From positions 1 to 29,765 of IMG/VR virus record IMGVR_UViG_3300008267_000246: a stretch of 29,765 bases of DNA; one strand, given 5' to 3'. Both the position numbers and the translations under genes were made by a program. The DNA comes from a virus. Below the pieces are notes generated by a model. It was not told the origin of the DNA, made no database searches, and worked only from the letters and a program-made list of their open reading frames with translations. Shown here in pieces: positions 7,265 through 15,612 of the stretch (the first letter of the stretch is position 1; every line of letters begins with the position of its first letter).

Positions 7265-8428
7265 ATGGAAATATACAGAGCAATAGTACAGCCTTATCGT
7301 GATATTGAAAACCAAGGTATAATAAACGCTGACCTAATCCCAGGGCCAAGACCGATTACCGTCAGGTATACAACACCAAACCACCAAAGGTACTACTATG
7401 GGCTGTATGCTCCCCCAGCGGTATACTCTGAAATTCTTGTAGCGTTTGATCAACAAACGAATGAGTATTACTACATCTCAACCATAGTAAAACACTCGAC
7501 TGATCTAGGACTGGTATCTAAAGATGCTGCGGGAAACCCAGCCCCTCTATTCTCAGATACGAAGATGGTTGACCCATCGGGCAATCCCACTGCAATGTTC
7601 TTTAAGAATGAGAAGGATGCTGGTTTAAAAGTTCAAAACTACTATACTCCTGGGGAATCTATTGTTAACCAAGTAGAGCTAAAGAGCAGCAAGAACCACC
7701 AGCTAATATTAAGTGACAGCCCTCAAGCAGGTGGGGTAATATTAAAGAACTCAGACGGAGATTTTATAGCTATTGGAGGAGATCTCCCAGTCCCTTACGC
7801 TCCATCTCCCGCAGGGTTTATATCCAGAGGTATAGAATTAAATAGCCTTAATAGCCAACAATGTATTGTTACAAATGGAGAGTATAAAGTAACCATTACA
7901 GATGGGAGAGACATTACATTAGAAAACAAGTCTCAAGGTCTGTATAGGCACTATGTCCCAGATCCAACTCAAGTCGGCATAGTTAACCCATTACTAATGT
8001 TCGGTAATGTTAATTTAATTAGCAAGTACAGGGATATTAATATATTTACTGATAATCCCGTTGGCCCTGCTCTTCCTGGGGGCGATAGAGAGAGTAACGT
8101 ATTTATATCCACTCAATGGGGAATAGTTCAAATAAGCTCGGGTGGGGATATTAAAATATTCTCAAAACAAGGTGGGGTAACTATCCAAGCGTTAGACGAT
8201 ATTAATATTACTTCTCAAACAGGCAATATTAATTTAACTGCTAATCAAGTTAATGTTAACTCTAGAACTGCTACTAACATTAAAGCTAATACTACTTTAA
8301 CTGCCTATGGATTAACTGAAACTAATTTAGGTGCGGGAACTCCACTCTACCTAAATAAACCAGGAACAGTTAGCCCTCCAAGTATTCCCCCTGTGGAATT
8401 GCCGAGACTAAATGCTTACGGAAAGTAA
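7265..8428 (+). CDS. Baseplate spike protein, gp5/gpV/VgrG-like, 387 aa
   Basis: Probable central spike that punctures the outer envelope. Residues about 1-75 look like the OB-fold of gp5/gpV: a short strand (YRAIVQPYRDIENQG), a P-rich loop, then EILVAFDQQTNEYYYISTIV. Residues about 290-350 are a run of alternating polar and hydrophobic residues (GDIKIFSKQGGVTIQ, then GNINLTANQVNVNS), the hallmark of the trimeric beta-helix needle. There is no lysozyme domain as in T4 gp5. The C-terminus is proline-rich and has no His-x-His metal tip, so a separate PAAR-type tip may exist elsewhere. I chose ATG 7265, which starts right after the hub stop (TATAATTATG), over an ATG at 7208 that would overlap the hub and add 19 residues unlike the OB-fold. 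Confidence 0.7.
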   Translation: MEIYRAIVQPYRDIENQGIINADLIPGPRPITVRYTTPNHQRYYYGLYAPPAVYSEILVAFDQQTNEYYYISTIVKHSTDLGLVSKDAAGNPAPLFSDTKMVDPSGNPTAMFFKNEKDAGLKVQNYYTPGESIVNQVELKSSKNHQLILSDSPQAGGVILKNSDGDFIAIGGDLPVPYAPSPAGFISRGIELNSLNSQQCIVTNGEYKVTITDGRDITLENKSQGLYRHYVPDPTQVGIVNPLLMFGNVNLISKYRDINIFTDNPVGPALPGGDRESNVFISTQWGIVQISSGGDIKIFSKQGGVTIQALDDINITSQTGNINLTANQVNVNSRTATNIKANTTLTAYGLTETNLGAGTPLYLNKPGTVSPPSIPPVELPRLNAYGK

Positions 8429-8435
8429 TTAAAAA

Positions 8436-11129
8436 ATGGCAGCTTTTGATTTTAGTTTATTTAACTCACTTTTAGGGGCGGGCACTAACCCTCTGACCGC
8501 TGCGGGAACAGCGTTTGGACTTCCTAGCTGTATTTTACAGTTAGGTTTAGATGCCTTAGGACTTCTCCCTACCGCGCTACTCGTACCCATACTAAAAGCT
8601 ATTTTAGCTGGAATGCGATTGGCTGATGGAGTTTTAAAAGCCATATTTGGAAAAATAAGAGATTTCCTTGGGTATATTGGAATCTTAGATGAGAATGGTG
8701 AATTCGTATTCTTATCAAAAATATTTGGTGCTCTTGGAGACAACGATATTGTAAAACTTCTAGCGGGAATCGCTGGATTTATTGCTGCCATTGGTGCGAC
8801 CGCTGGAAATCTATACGCGAACTATCAGAATGTATCAGATGCTATAAGAAGAATAAAAGAGTGTCTGGAAGCGTTCAAAGAGTCTAGGCGGCTACAGGAT
8901 AGAGGACTTGGAGAGCAGCCTCCAATGGACCCAGAAGCGTTTGAAGACTTCGTGGAGAGGAATCTTGCGACTGAGTTGATAGAGGCTGAGTCGGCCCTAG
9001 CCTTCATAGGGGATTCCAACAGGCAAGCTGAAGCAATAAGATCAATCATTAGAGATCGCAGAAATAACCCAAGCTTAGAACCGCAATTCGTTCCTGGCGT
9101 GTGTGAATTCTTTGAAGGAACCCCATTCGCTGCTAATTGCCCTCCTCCCGCGAGCGCGACAACTGAGACGGGCGAGAAGCCAATATTTAGACTGACATTT
9201 GGACCGCCAAAATCGTCAACAGGGCAATTTATTCTTTCCCAAGATGGATTGTATTTTGATTCACAAACAAGTGGTATATTCCCAGTACTGACATATTTGA
9301 ATCAAAAGAAAGCTCAATTGGACAAGGGAGATCTTTGGAAGTTCCTGCAAGATCCAAACTTAGGTGGAAGAGGTAAAGGATTCTCTACAAAAGATTTAAA
9401 CTTGTACTTCAATACGCTGCTAGATCCAACAGCAATAAATGATTCAGAATACTTAAAACTATACTACGACAATGATGGATTCTTACAAGAACTCTTGGGA
9501 AATAGAAACAAAAGAGTTTATGATCTGTCTGCACAAATATATGATTTAGAGCAAGATGATGCTCCATTATCTGTAATATTTAATTTTAAACAATCCCTTA
9601 TATCAGAAAACAATAGATTGCTTGAAAAGATAAACAAGAGAAAGAAGCAAATAGAATTAGCTATCGTGCTACCTTCAATATATCAGACTGGAATTTCATA
9701 CCCTCCAGGGGCAGTCCCTATTAACGATTTCTCATATCTGGCTGATACAAATATTGATTTAGATATACAAAAACAGAAAGCACTGAGCTTTAGCCAAGTT
9801 GATATATCTGGTGTCGTGTCCCCAATACAACTACAAAATGTATATGTAGAGACAAGGGCTAGCACTAGGAACTCAACTCTAGATCATCTCATTCTCGCTG
9901 AGAACGGAGATGGAGCCATCATATTTGATGGAAGCAGCGTCTCTTCTGTAGACGGTTTAGTACTCCAAACAGAAAACTCTCTTACAACAGATAACCTGTT
10001 TGCAATGTACAATTTCTTAGATACAGACGTTGTAATTCCATCGTCACCTCAGTTCTTATTAAGAAACTCAGCTTCTATAGGTGGGCAGTATTATGCACAG
10101 CTTGTGGCTAATAGCCCAGAGGACGTATTTAGTAGAGGTCTTGGCATACCTTACTTACAAGGGATAACTAAACAGTCGGGGACTACAACTAACTTAGTCT
10201 CAGGTCTTGGAAGTTATGTAAGACTTCCTGATGCAAAGCCATTTAATGATCTCCTTTACAGCCCAAATGGAGCCTCTATAGACTTCTGGGTTCATATGCC
10301 AAATATCAAATCAGATACAGGCATAGGAAATGTTTCAAGTCTTTACAGATTAGTTTTAGCTAATGAGAACAGCGGATCTGAGTTAGGGGCTAGCTCTGCG
10401 GACACTGAGTACATCTCTAACGACATGGGAACAAATACCGTTAGAGGATTCATGATGGGCTTCACAAGAGATAGAAGAATTACAAAGGGCTTGTTAGCGT
10501 CAAACTCTAACACAGATAACCCAGTCTCATCTACAGCGTTCTTTATAGCCCCAACTCAATCAACGTCGATCTCTTCAATATCCCTTGTTAACAGATCATT
10601 CTTTGATGGGTTGGATTGTAGGGCAAGTACTAAGTACCATTCAATGAAGATGGACATTTCTGGAAATCTAGAGAATTGCTCGTCAACATTCTGTCACTTT
10701 GCTGTGACCTTTGATTCTCGTCAGGACAAGATATCCATGTACTTTGATGGTAATCTAATAACAACATCAAGTATGTCTTATGTATTTGGCATTAGTCCAA
10801 ACACAATGCCTAATCTACCAACCTCAAAGAAGCCTAATAGCTTCTTCTATAACCCAATAACTGTAAACTCAACTGCTCCTACCACTCTTAAATCTGGCCC
10901 AGTCCTGGATAGCAACTTTACTCCTTGGATCGTGGGGGGCGGATTTACTGACGGATTCGCTTATGGAGGAAACTTCTTAGGTGGGATATATGGTGGAATA
11001 ATAAGCGGTCTAAGAGGTCGCCTTGGAAGTATTAAATTTTATTCAAAACCTCTAGAAAAAGATGAGGTATTAAATAATTACAATACACACAAAAATTTCT
11101 TTAAGAACATAGATACTTCTAAGTTATAA
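8436..11129 (+). CDS. LamG/concanavalin A-like domain protein with hydrophobic N-terminus, 897 aa
   Basis: A large structural protein of unknown exact role. Residues 1-130 are strongly hydrophobic and glycine/alanine-rich, with probable membrane-active helices near 30-60 and 106-130 (LLAGIAGFIAAIGATAGNLY). Residues about 130-450 are polar and partly coiled (SENNRLLEKINKRKKQIELA). The C-terminal third is a lectin-like beta-sandwich: IDFWVHMP near 612, CHFAVTFDSRQDKISMYFDG near 755-773, and GRLGSIKFYSKPLEKDEVLN near 861-881. This is the pattern of Laminin_G_3 domains, which bind sugars or act structurally. It lies between the spike and gp25-like genes, where core baseplate genes are expected, so it may be a baseplate-mounted binding protein or a protein delivered to the membrane. 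The ATG follows TAATTAAAAA, with no Shine-Dalgarno. Confidence 0.65.
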   Translation: MAAFDFSLFNSLLGAGTNPLTAAGTAFGLPSCILQLGLDALGLLPTALLVPILKAILAGMRLADGVLKAIFGKIRDFLGYIGILDENGEFVFLSKIFGALGDNDIVKLLAGIAGFIAAIGATAGNLYANYQNVSDAIRRIKECLEAFKESRRLQDRGLGEQPPMDPEAFEDFVERNLATELIEAESALAFIGDSNRQAEAIRSIIRDRRNNPSLEPQFVPGVCEFFEGTPFAANCPPPASATTETGEKPIFRLTFGPPKSSTGQFILSQDGLYFDSQTSGIFPVLTYLNQKKAQLDKGDLWKFLQDPNLGGRGKGFSTKDLNLYFNTLLDPTAINDSEYLKLYYDNDGFLQELLGNRNKRVYDLSAQIYDLEQDDAPLSVIFNFKQSLISENNRLLEKINKRKKQIELAIVLPSIYQTGISYPPGAVPINDFSYLADTNIDLDIQKQKALSFSQVDISGVVSPIQLQNVYVETRASTRNSTLDHLILAENGDGAIIFDGSSVSSVDGLVLQTENSLTTDNLFAMYNFLDTDVVIPSSPQFLLRNSASIGGQYYAQLVANSPEDVFSRGLGIPYLQGITKQSGTTTNLVSGLGSYVRLPDAKPFNDLLYSPNGASIDFWVHMPNIKSDTGIGNVSSLYRLVLANENSGSELGASSADTEYISNDMGTNTVRGFMMGFTRDRRITKGLLASNSNTDNPVSSTAFFIAPTQSTSISSISLVNRSFFDGLDCRASTKYHSMKMDISGNLENCSSTFCHFAVTFDSRQDKISMYFDGNLITTSSMSYVFGISPNTMPNLPTSKKPNSFFYNPITVNSTAPTTLKSGPVLDSNFTPWIVGGGFTDGFAYGGNFLGGIYGGIISGLRGRLGSIKFYSKPLEKDEVLNNYNTHKNFFKNIDTSKL

Positions 11130-11131
11130 TT

Positions 11132-11593
11132 ATGGTCCTAAATACCTCTACAAATCTATATGGAGTTAATAATCCAAGAAGCCCAGACAAGCTTGTAAGA
11201 CGGCAGGATAATAAACTTTTTGGATTTAAATATCCAATCGGGGATTTAGATAAAGGCGGATTCCTAAAGAAGAGTTCAGATGTTGATGTTGTAAAAGGGC
11301 AGCTACGTCAACTTCTGCTAACAAACCGTGGGGAGAGGGTAATGTTACCTTCTTATGGAACAAACCTAAGACGATATCTAATGGAGCCTTTAGATCAGGC
11401 TACTTTAAGCCAAATCAAAAGAGAGATCCTGGAATCGTTTTCTCGTTACGCTCCAAACGTGGGACTAACTAAACTTCAAGTTTTCCCAGGGGGTTCAACC
11501 CAGGGTGGGGGAAATTTCTTAGTAGTAAAATTATTTTGTGTGTTGCTTGCACAAGATAGTGTAAGTTTTGAAATTAAACTGGATATAGTCTAA
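11132..11593 (+). CDS. Baseplate wedge protein, gp25/W-like (XkdS-like), 153 aa
   Basis: Wedge component that binds the sheath and starts its assembly/contraction in T4-like and P2-like tails. The family signature is clear: VKGQLRQLLLTNRGERVMLP followed by SYGTNLRRYLMEPLD, roughly residues 54-90, with the conserved GER-x-x-x-P-x-x-G-x-x-L segment. After it come a helix (QIKREILESFSRY) and two closing strands, as in gp25. Length is slightly above T4 gp25 (about 130 aa), with an N-terminal extension of some 40 residues. It is followed by the baseplate J gene with a one-base TAATG overlap, the normal partner order. The ATG follows TATAATT with no Shine-Dalgarno. Confidence 0.92.
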   Translation: MVLNTSTNLYGVNNPRSPDKLVRRQDNKLFGFKYPIGDLDKGGFLKKSSDVDVVKGQLRQLLLTNRGERVMLPSYGTNLRRYLMEPLDQATLSQIKREILESFSRYAPNVGLTKLQVFPGGSTQGGGNFLVVKLFCVLLAQDSVSFEIKLDIV

Positions 11594-13188
11594 TGGCATT
11601 CAAGGGTACAGCAGAATCTGATTTCATGAAGCTCGTAAGAGTTGACGATATTAATAAGTCTACATTTATTGATTTTGCTTCAACTGATTTCTTAAGTTTA
11701 AGAAATTCTTTACTAAAGTATATTCAAGCTGTATATCCACTTGATTACAATTATTTTGTAGAATCAGACTTTGGAATGATGCTGATTGAACTTGTCTCGT
11801 ACATGGGGCACGTTCTCTCCTACAAAGCTGACTATCTTGCGAATGAAAATTTTTTAAGAACTGCTAGATCAAGACAAAGCTTAAAAAATCTAATGCAGCT
11901 AATTGGCATTAGAATGAAAGGCCCGATTGCTGCGGCTGCTGATGCTAAACTAACTTTAGCTTCAAACCCAGGATGGCCCGCTAACTCATTTGTAACCATA
12001 CAGCCTCAGGATAGAGTTATTACGATAACCTCTCCAGAAGACGGTCTCCCAATCACCTACACGCTTTACAAAGTAGGGGCGGATGGAGATATTGACTCTG
12101 GAAACTCTACTGGGCAAATAAAGATTTTTGAGTCAGAGAAAACTACAAATACAACTTTAACAAATTTAGTTTTACTTGAGGGTTCTCTTGTCCTTCAACA
12201 AGGAACCTTCAGTGATACAGAATCTTTAAAAAGTGTGTCTTTGGAGCAGGGTCCAATTATTGAAGGCAGCGTGCAAGCTTTTATAACAGGGCAGGATCAG
12301 ACAAGCGGGGCATACCAGCAAGTAGATAATATATTCTACGCCTCAGGTGGAGATGATAAGGTGTTCCAACTCCTTTCAGATGAAACTTACAAAGGCACTG
12401 TAGTATTTGGCGATAATAATATTGGTAAAGTTCCAAAGTTAGGGGATTCATATACAATCATTTATAGAGTTGGCGGTGGAACTAGAGGAAATATTGCAGA
12501 GAGGGTAATTAATGCCCGTACAAACCTTTATTATCAAAGCGAAACAACCCCTCGTCAAGTAACAGTAGAGAATGTTTCTAAATCTACTGGGGGATCTGAT
12601 GCTGAGACTATTGAAAATGTAAAGAGATATGCTCCTTTAGCATTTAGATCACAAGGCAGACTTGTCACTCTCCTAGACTACAAATCTTTTGTAAACTCGT
12701 ATATAAGTTCATATGGGTCTGTTGGAAAAGCAACAGCAGCAACTAGAAGATCTTATTCTTCGGCGAACATAATAGATGTGTATGTCCTTGAGAAGGCTAA
12801 CAATCTTCAACTCAGAAAGTCTACCCCAGAGTACAAGCGTCAAATCTTAGCTGCCATGGAAGACCGTAAAATGCTTACGGATGAACTTGTAATTGTAGAT
12901 GGATTGATTAGAACTTTAGATCTTCAAATAACAGTTCGTCTGGAGAAGAAATATCAATTCCTTGAGGCTAGAATAAGACAATCACTAAGAGCGAAGATAG
13001 AGTCGTTCTTTAATATGGATAACAATGATTTTGGGAAAGCATTTATTCCTCAGGATTTAATGTACGAAATCTTTACAATCCCTGAAGTTAGGTATGCTAC
13101 GATTGATAATGTTCCAAGCCCAATCAATATAAACTTCAATGAGATCTTGCAACTAAATAACTATACCTTGAATATATCGTATGTCTAG
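11593..13188 (+). CDS. Baseplate J protein, gp6-like (XkdT-like), 531 aa
   Basis: Main wedge protein, forming the ring around the hub. The N-terminal part, about residues 25-100, has NYFVESDFGMMLIELVSYMG followed by a helix and NLMQLIGIRMKG, typical of baseplate J. The centre has VGGGTRGNIAERVINA near 293-310, then STGGSDAETIENVKRYAP and RSQGRLVTLLDYKSF near 330-370, the strongest family motif. The C-terminal domain has the usual beta-alpha pattern ending in short strands. Length is close to the usual 350-660. The start overlaps the gp25 stop by one base (TAATG) and its own end overlaps the next gene by 8 bases, indicating translational coupling and equal-dose production of the wedge set. Confidence 0.92.
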   Translation: MAFKGTAESDFMKLVRVDDINKSTFIDFASTDFLSLRNSLLKYIQAVYPLDYNYFVESDFGMMLIELVSYMGHVLSYKADYLANENFLRTARSRQSLKNLMQLIGIRMKGPIAAAADAKLTLASNPGWPANSFVTIQPQDRVITITSPEDGLPITYTLYKVGADGDIDSGNSTGQIKIFESEKTTNTTLTNLVLLEGSLVLQQGTFSDTESLKSVSLEQGPIIEGSVQAFITGQDQTSGAYQQVDNIFYASGGDDKVFQLLSDETYKGTVVFGDNNIGKVPKLGDSYTIIYRVGGGTRGNIAERVINARTNLYYQSETTPRQVTVENVSKSTGGSDAETIENVKRYAPLAFRSQGRLVTLLDYKSFVNSYISSYGSVGKATAATRRSYSSANIIDVYVLEKANNLQLRKSTPEYKRQILAAMEDRKMLTDELVIVDGLIRTLDLQITVRLEKKYQFLEARIRQSLRAKIESFFNMDNNDFGKAFIPQDLMYEIFTIPEVRYATIDNVPSPININFNEILQLNNYTLNISYV

Positions 13189-15595
13189 TCCTATAAAATT
13201 CATTGATAACAGGCAGTTCCACAAATCAAATTATGTGGACGCACTAAAGAGTGTTGTCCCATCACTTTACTTTGAGGAAGATTACGCTAGAAATGATAAA
13301 AAAATAGATATCCTAGACCAAGTAATAAATTCACATTTAAAAATAATAAATAGCTTTTCAAGTATTTTAAATATAAGTGCTATTCCTGGCACGGTGTTTA
13401 GTGGTATAAATTCTGCTAGCGGTATAGCCCCTTTCTTTGTAAAGCAGAACGAATTAACTAATATAAACACTAATGATTTTGAAAGAAGAATACTAATACC
13501 TTTAAACAGATCCTTTAGAGATTTCAATTCTAGTGCAGAGTTCTCAGACTTCTTAGAAGAAGAACTATTACCTGGAATAAGATTAAACTCCCCAACTTTA
13601 GATTTTGTTGGGGATGGGCAAGCCTCGTCAAATCACACTTACTTAATTAATAATCTATCTTGGTTTTATTTTTTAAACTTAAGTGGTCCCCCCTCTCTAG
13701 CTTATAATTCTTCAGCTTACGTTCACGATATTTTAATTTCTAAAATTTACGAACGGCAAGAACTTAAGACAAATGATGGGATTAGAGGCTTAACAAATTA
13801 TGTATGGAAGAACTACACAACTCAGTCATGGTCTAGCCTAGGAGTTCTACCCTCCGATTTTGTCCCAAATGTAAACTCAGACTTTCCTGTATGGACAAGT
13901 GGAACTCAACAGCTTGATAAACTTTTAACACTTGTTGATGTTGTCTACTCTCCTCTCTATATTGATGATGGAGACTTTAAAGTTAAGAATGCTATTGATG
14001 ATTTCTTGGAGAATTCTTATTTATTAAGCGATAAGAAATTTCAAGGGCCATTCCTTAAACTACTAAAAGCTTTTTCATTTGCATTCGCGGATTACTCTAA
14101 TCAAATAGATAGATTAGAGTCTCTGAATGATTTAGATGAGTGCCCAGATGATTACTTGCCATTACTAGCGGATTTAATTGGATGGAGACTGTTTGGATCT
14201 GAGCCAGATAGATGGAGATTACAGTTAGCGAATGCAATAGATATTTACAAGACTGTAGGAACTAAGAAGTGTGTTCAACTTGTAGCCGACTCCATGTTTG
14301 GGCAAGACGTATTTGATGCTAGTTCAACTATAAGTGAACTTTGGGAATCGTATGTCCCATTCTTAATTCAGTATTCTTTAGCGACAGAATCCCCATTACT
14401 TAAAGATTTTTCAACCTGGAATACCGGAGTTGCTTTGAGTCTAGGAGTGTCCTCTTTCAACGCAAGTAGCATGGATGAAAACATAAAGCTTTGTGTTGAC
14501 AAGATAATGCAGGATACAGTATTTGAATTTCCAGAGAACTTCTACTTAGGAAGAGATTTGTTCAATCTAAACTCTCCCGACTTTGTATTTAATTATCGTG
14601 GGAATACAAACAAAATTCCACCCTTTGAAGAAATCCCCTACTACACCAAAGTTATCATAACAGACGAATTAATAAGAGCTATCGAGGACAGACTAATTTG
14701 TTTTGAAGTTCCAGAAGATTTTGCTGTAAAGGTCGGAAACTATATTAGAAAGCACACTATAGATAATAGCGATGATTACTCTATTACCAATAGCTGGCTA
14801 TTTTTTACTCCAAGTGCTGAGTATTCCCCTAATTGGAATTCTGTTGTAAAAGATATAACTAATTCTAGAATTGATTATCTACCTCTTTGGAATGGTAAAT
14901 CTTCTCACTTCCAATCCTTGTTAGATACTTCTAATTTTAATTTCGGAAAAACTTCTTTAGAAGCCGACTCAAGGGAAGTACTTTACATGGTTGCGGAAAC
15001 TATTAAAGAGTTCTCCCCTGCCAAATCAATACCTAGTGTAATTGCAAGGTCCTCTGCGGAGGATGAAATATCTTATAATGGAGACTATAGATTTCCATCA
15101 ATAAATATACCCAAAGCTGATTTTGGACAAGTAAGTTCTGTAAGTTCTAACGCTCTAGCTGGATTTGGAATCTCAGCGTTAGCCATGTCAACTTATAAGA
15201 GAGGATTAACTGCAACATCAGTCGCTACATTCTCAAGGGGAAGTGTAGATACAGTTATAGATTCTCTTACAAATCCCGAGGGAACAGTTGCTCTTTTGCC
15301 TCGTAGAAATCACAGAAGAAGAGACTTAAAGCATATACTGCCTAAAGAAGGGTATTATGACCGTGGAGGGTTTAATATGCCTTCACAATTACAAAATTAT
15401 GTAATACAAGGGTCATTAAGTGGAACATTCATTCCTCTAGGATTGATTCCATCTTCTATGCAATTTGTTCCTATCCCAGACTATAATAATATACCCCCTA
15501 TATATGGTAAATGTGAAGATTTATCATCATCTAGCGTCTATTCAGGATTAATAGTTAGTAATACTTTCCCTGTTAGAGGCTGGGTGCAGAGCTAA
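13181..15595 (+). CDS. Tail protein I-like wedge protein with long extensions, 804 aa
   Basis: Probable third wedge protein (P2 gpI, PBSX XkdU, gp7-like role), linking wedges to fibres. The core is at about residues 300-385: a helical region with NQIDRLESLNDLDECPDDYL, then PLLADLIGWRL and ANAIDIYKTVGTKKCVQLVA, the standard tail protein I pattern. P2 gpI is only about 176 residues; here about 290 residues precede and 400 follow the core. The N-terminal part starts with KFIDNRQFHKSNYVDALKSV, a wedge-type leader; the C-terminal part contains tyrosine- and serine-rich strands that probably form a fibre-attachment domain. It overlaps the J gene by 8 bases (ATGTCTAG) and ends 17 bases before the depolymerase gene. 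The order gp25, J, I is the canonical one, supporting the call. Confidence 0.8.
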   Translation: MSSPIKFIDNRQFHKSNYVDALKSVVPSLYFEEDYARNDKKIDILDQVINSHLKIINSFSSILNISAIPGTVFSGINSASGIAPFFVKQNELTNINTNDFERRILIPLNRSFRDFNSSAEFSDFLEEELLPGIRLNSPTLDFVGDGQASSNHTYLINNLSWFYFLNLSGPPSLAYNSSAYVHDILISKIYERQELKTNDGIRGLTNYVWKNYTTQSWSSLGVLPSDFVPNVNSDFPVWTSGTQQLDKLLTLVDVVYSPLYIDDGDFKVKNAIDDFLENSYLLSDKKFQGPFLKLLKAFSFAFADYSNQIDRLESLNDLDECPDDYLPLLADLIGWRLFGSEPDRWRLQLANAIDIYKTVGTKKCVQLVADSMFGQDVFDASSTISELWESYVPFLIQYSLATESPLLKDFSTWNTGVALSLGVSSFNASSMDENIKLCVDKIMQDTVFEFPENFYLGRDLFNLNSPDFVFNYRGNTNKIPPFEEIPYYTKVIITDELIRAIEDRLICFEVPEDFAVKVGNYIRKHTIDNSDDYSITNSWLFFTPSAEYSPNWNSVVKDITNSRIDYLPLWNGKSSHFQSLLDTSNFNFGKTSLEADSREVLYMVAETIKEFSPAKSIPSVIARSSAEDEISYNGDYRFPSINIPKADFGQVSSVSSNALAGFGISALAMSTYKRGLTATSVATFSRGSVDTVIDSLTNPEGTVALLPRRNHRRRDLKHILPKEGYYDRGGFNMPSQLQNYVIQGSLSGTFIPLGLIPSSMQFVPIPDYNNIPPIYGKCEDLSSSSVYSGLIVSNTFPVRGWVQS

Positions 15596-15612
15596 TTAAA
15601 TAAGATATTTGT

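Noticed and set aside
8429-8791. Minus-strand frame of 120 codons
   Set aside because: Lies wholly opposite the LamG-domain gene and has a composition expected from its antisense.
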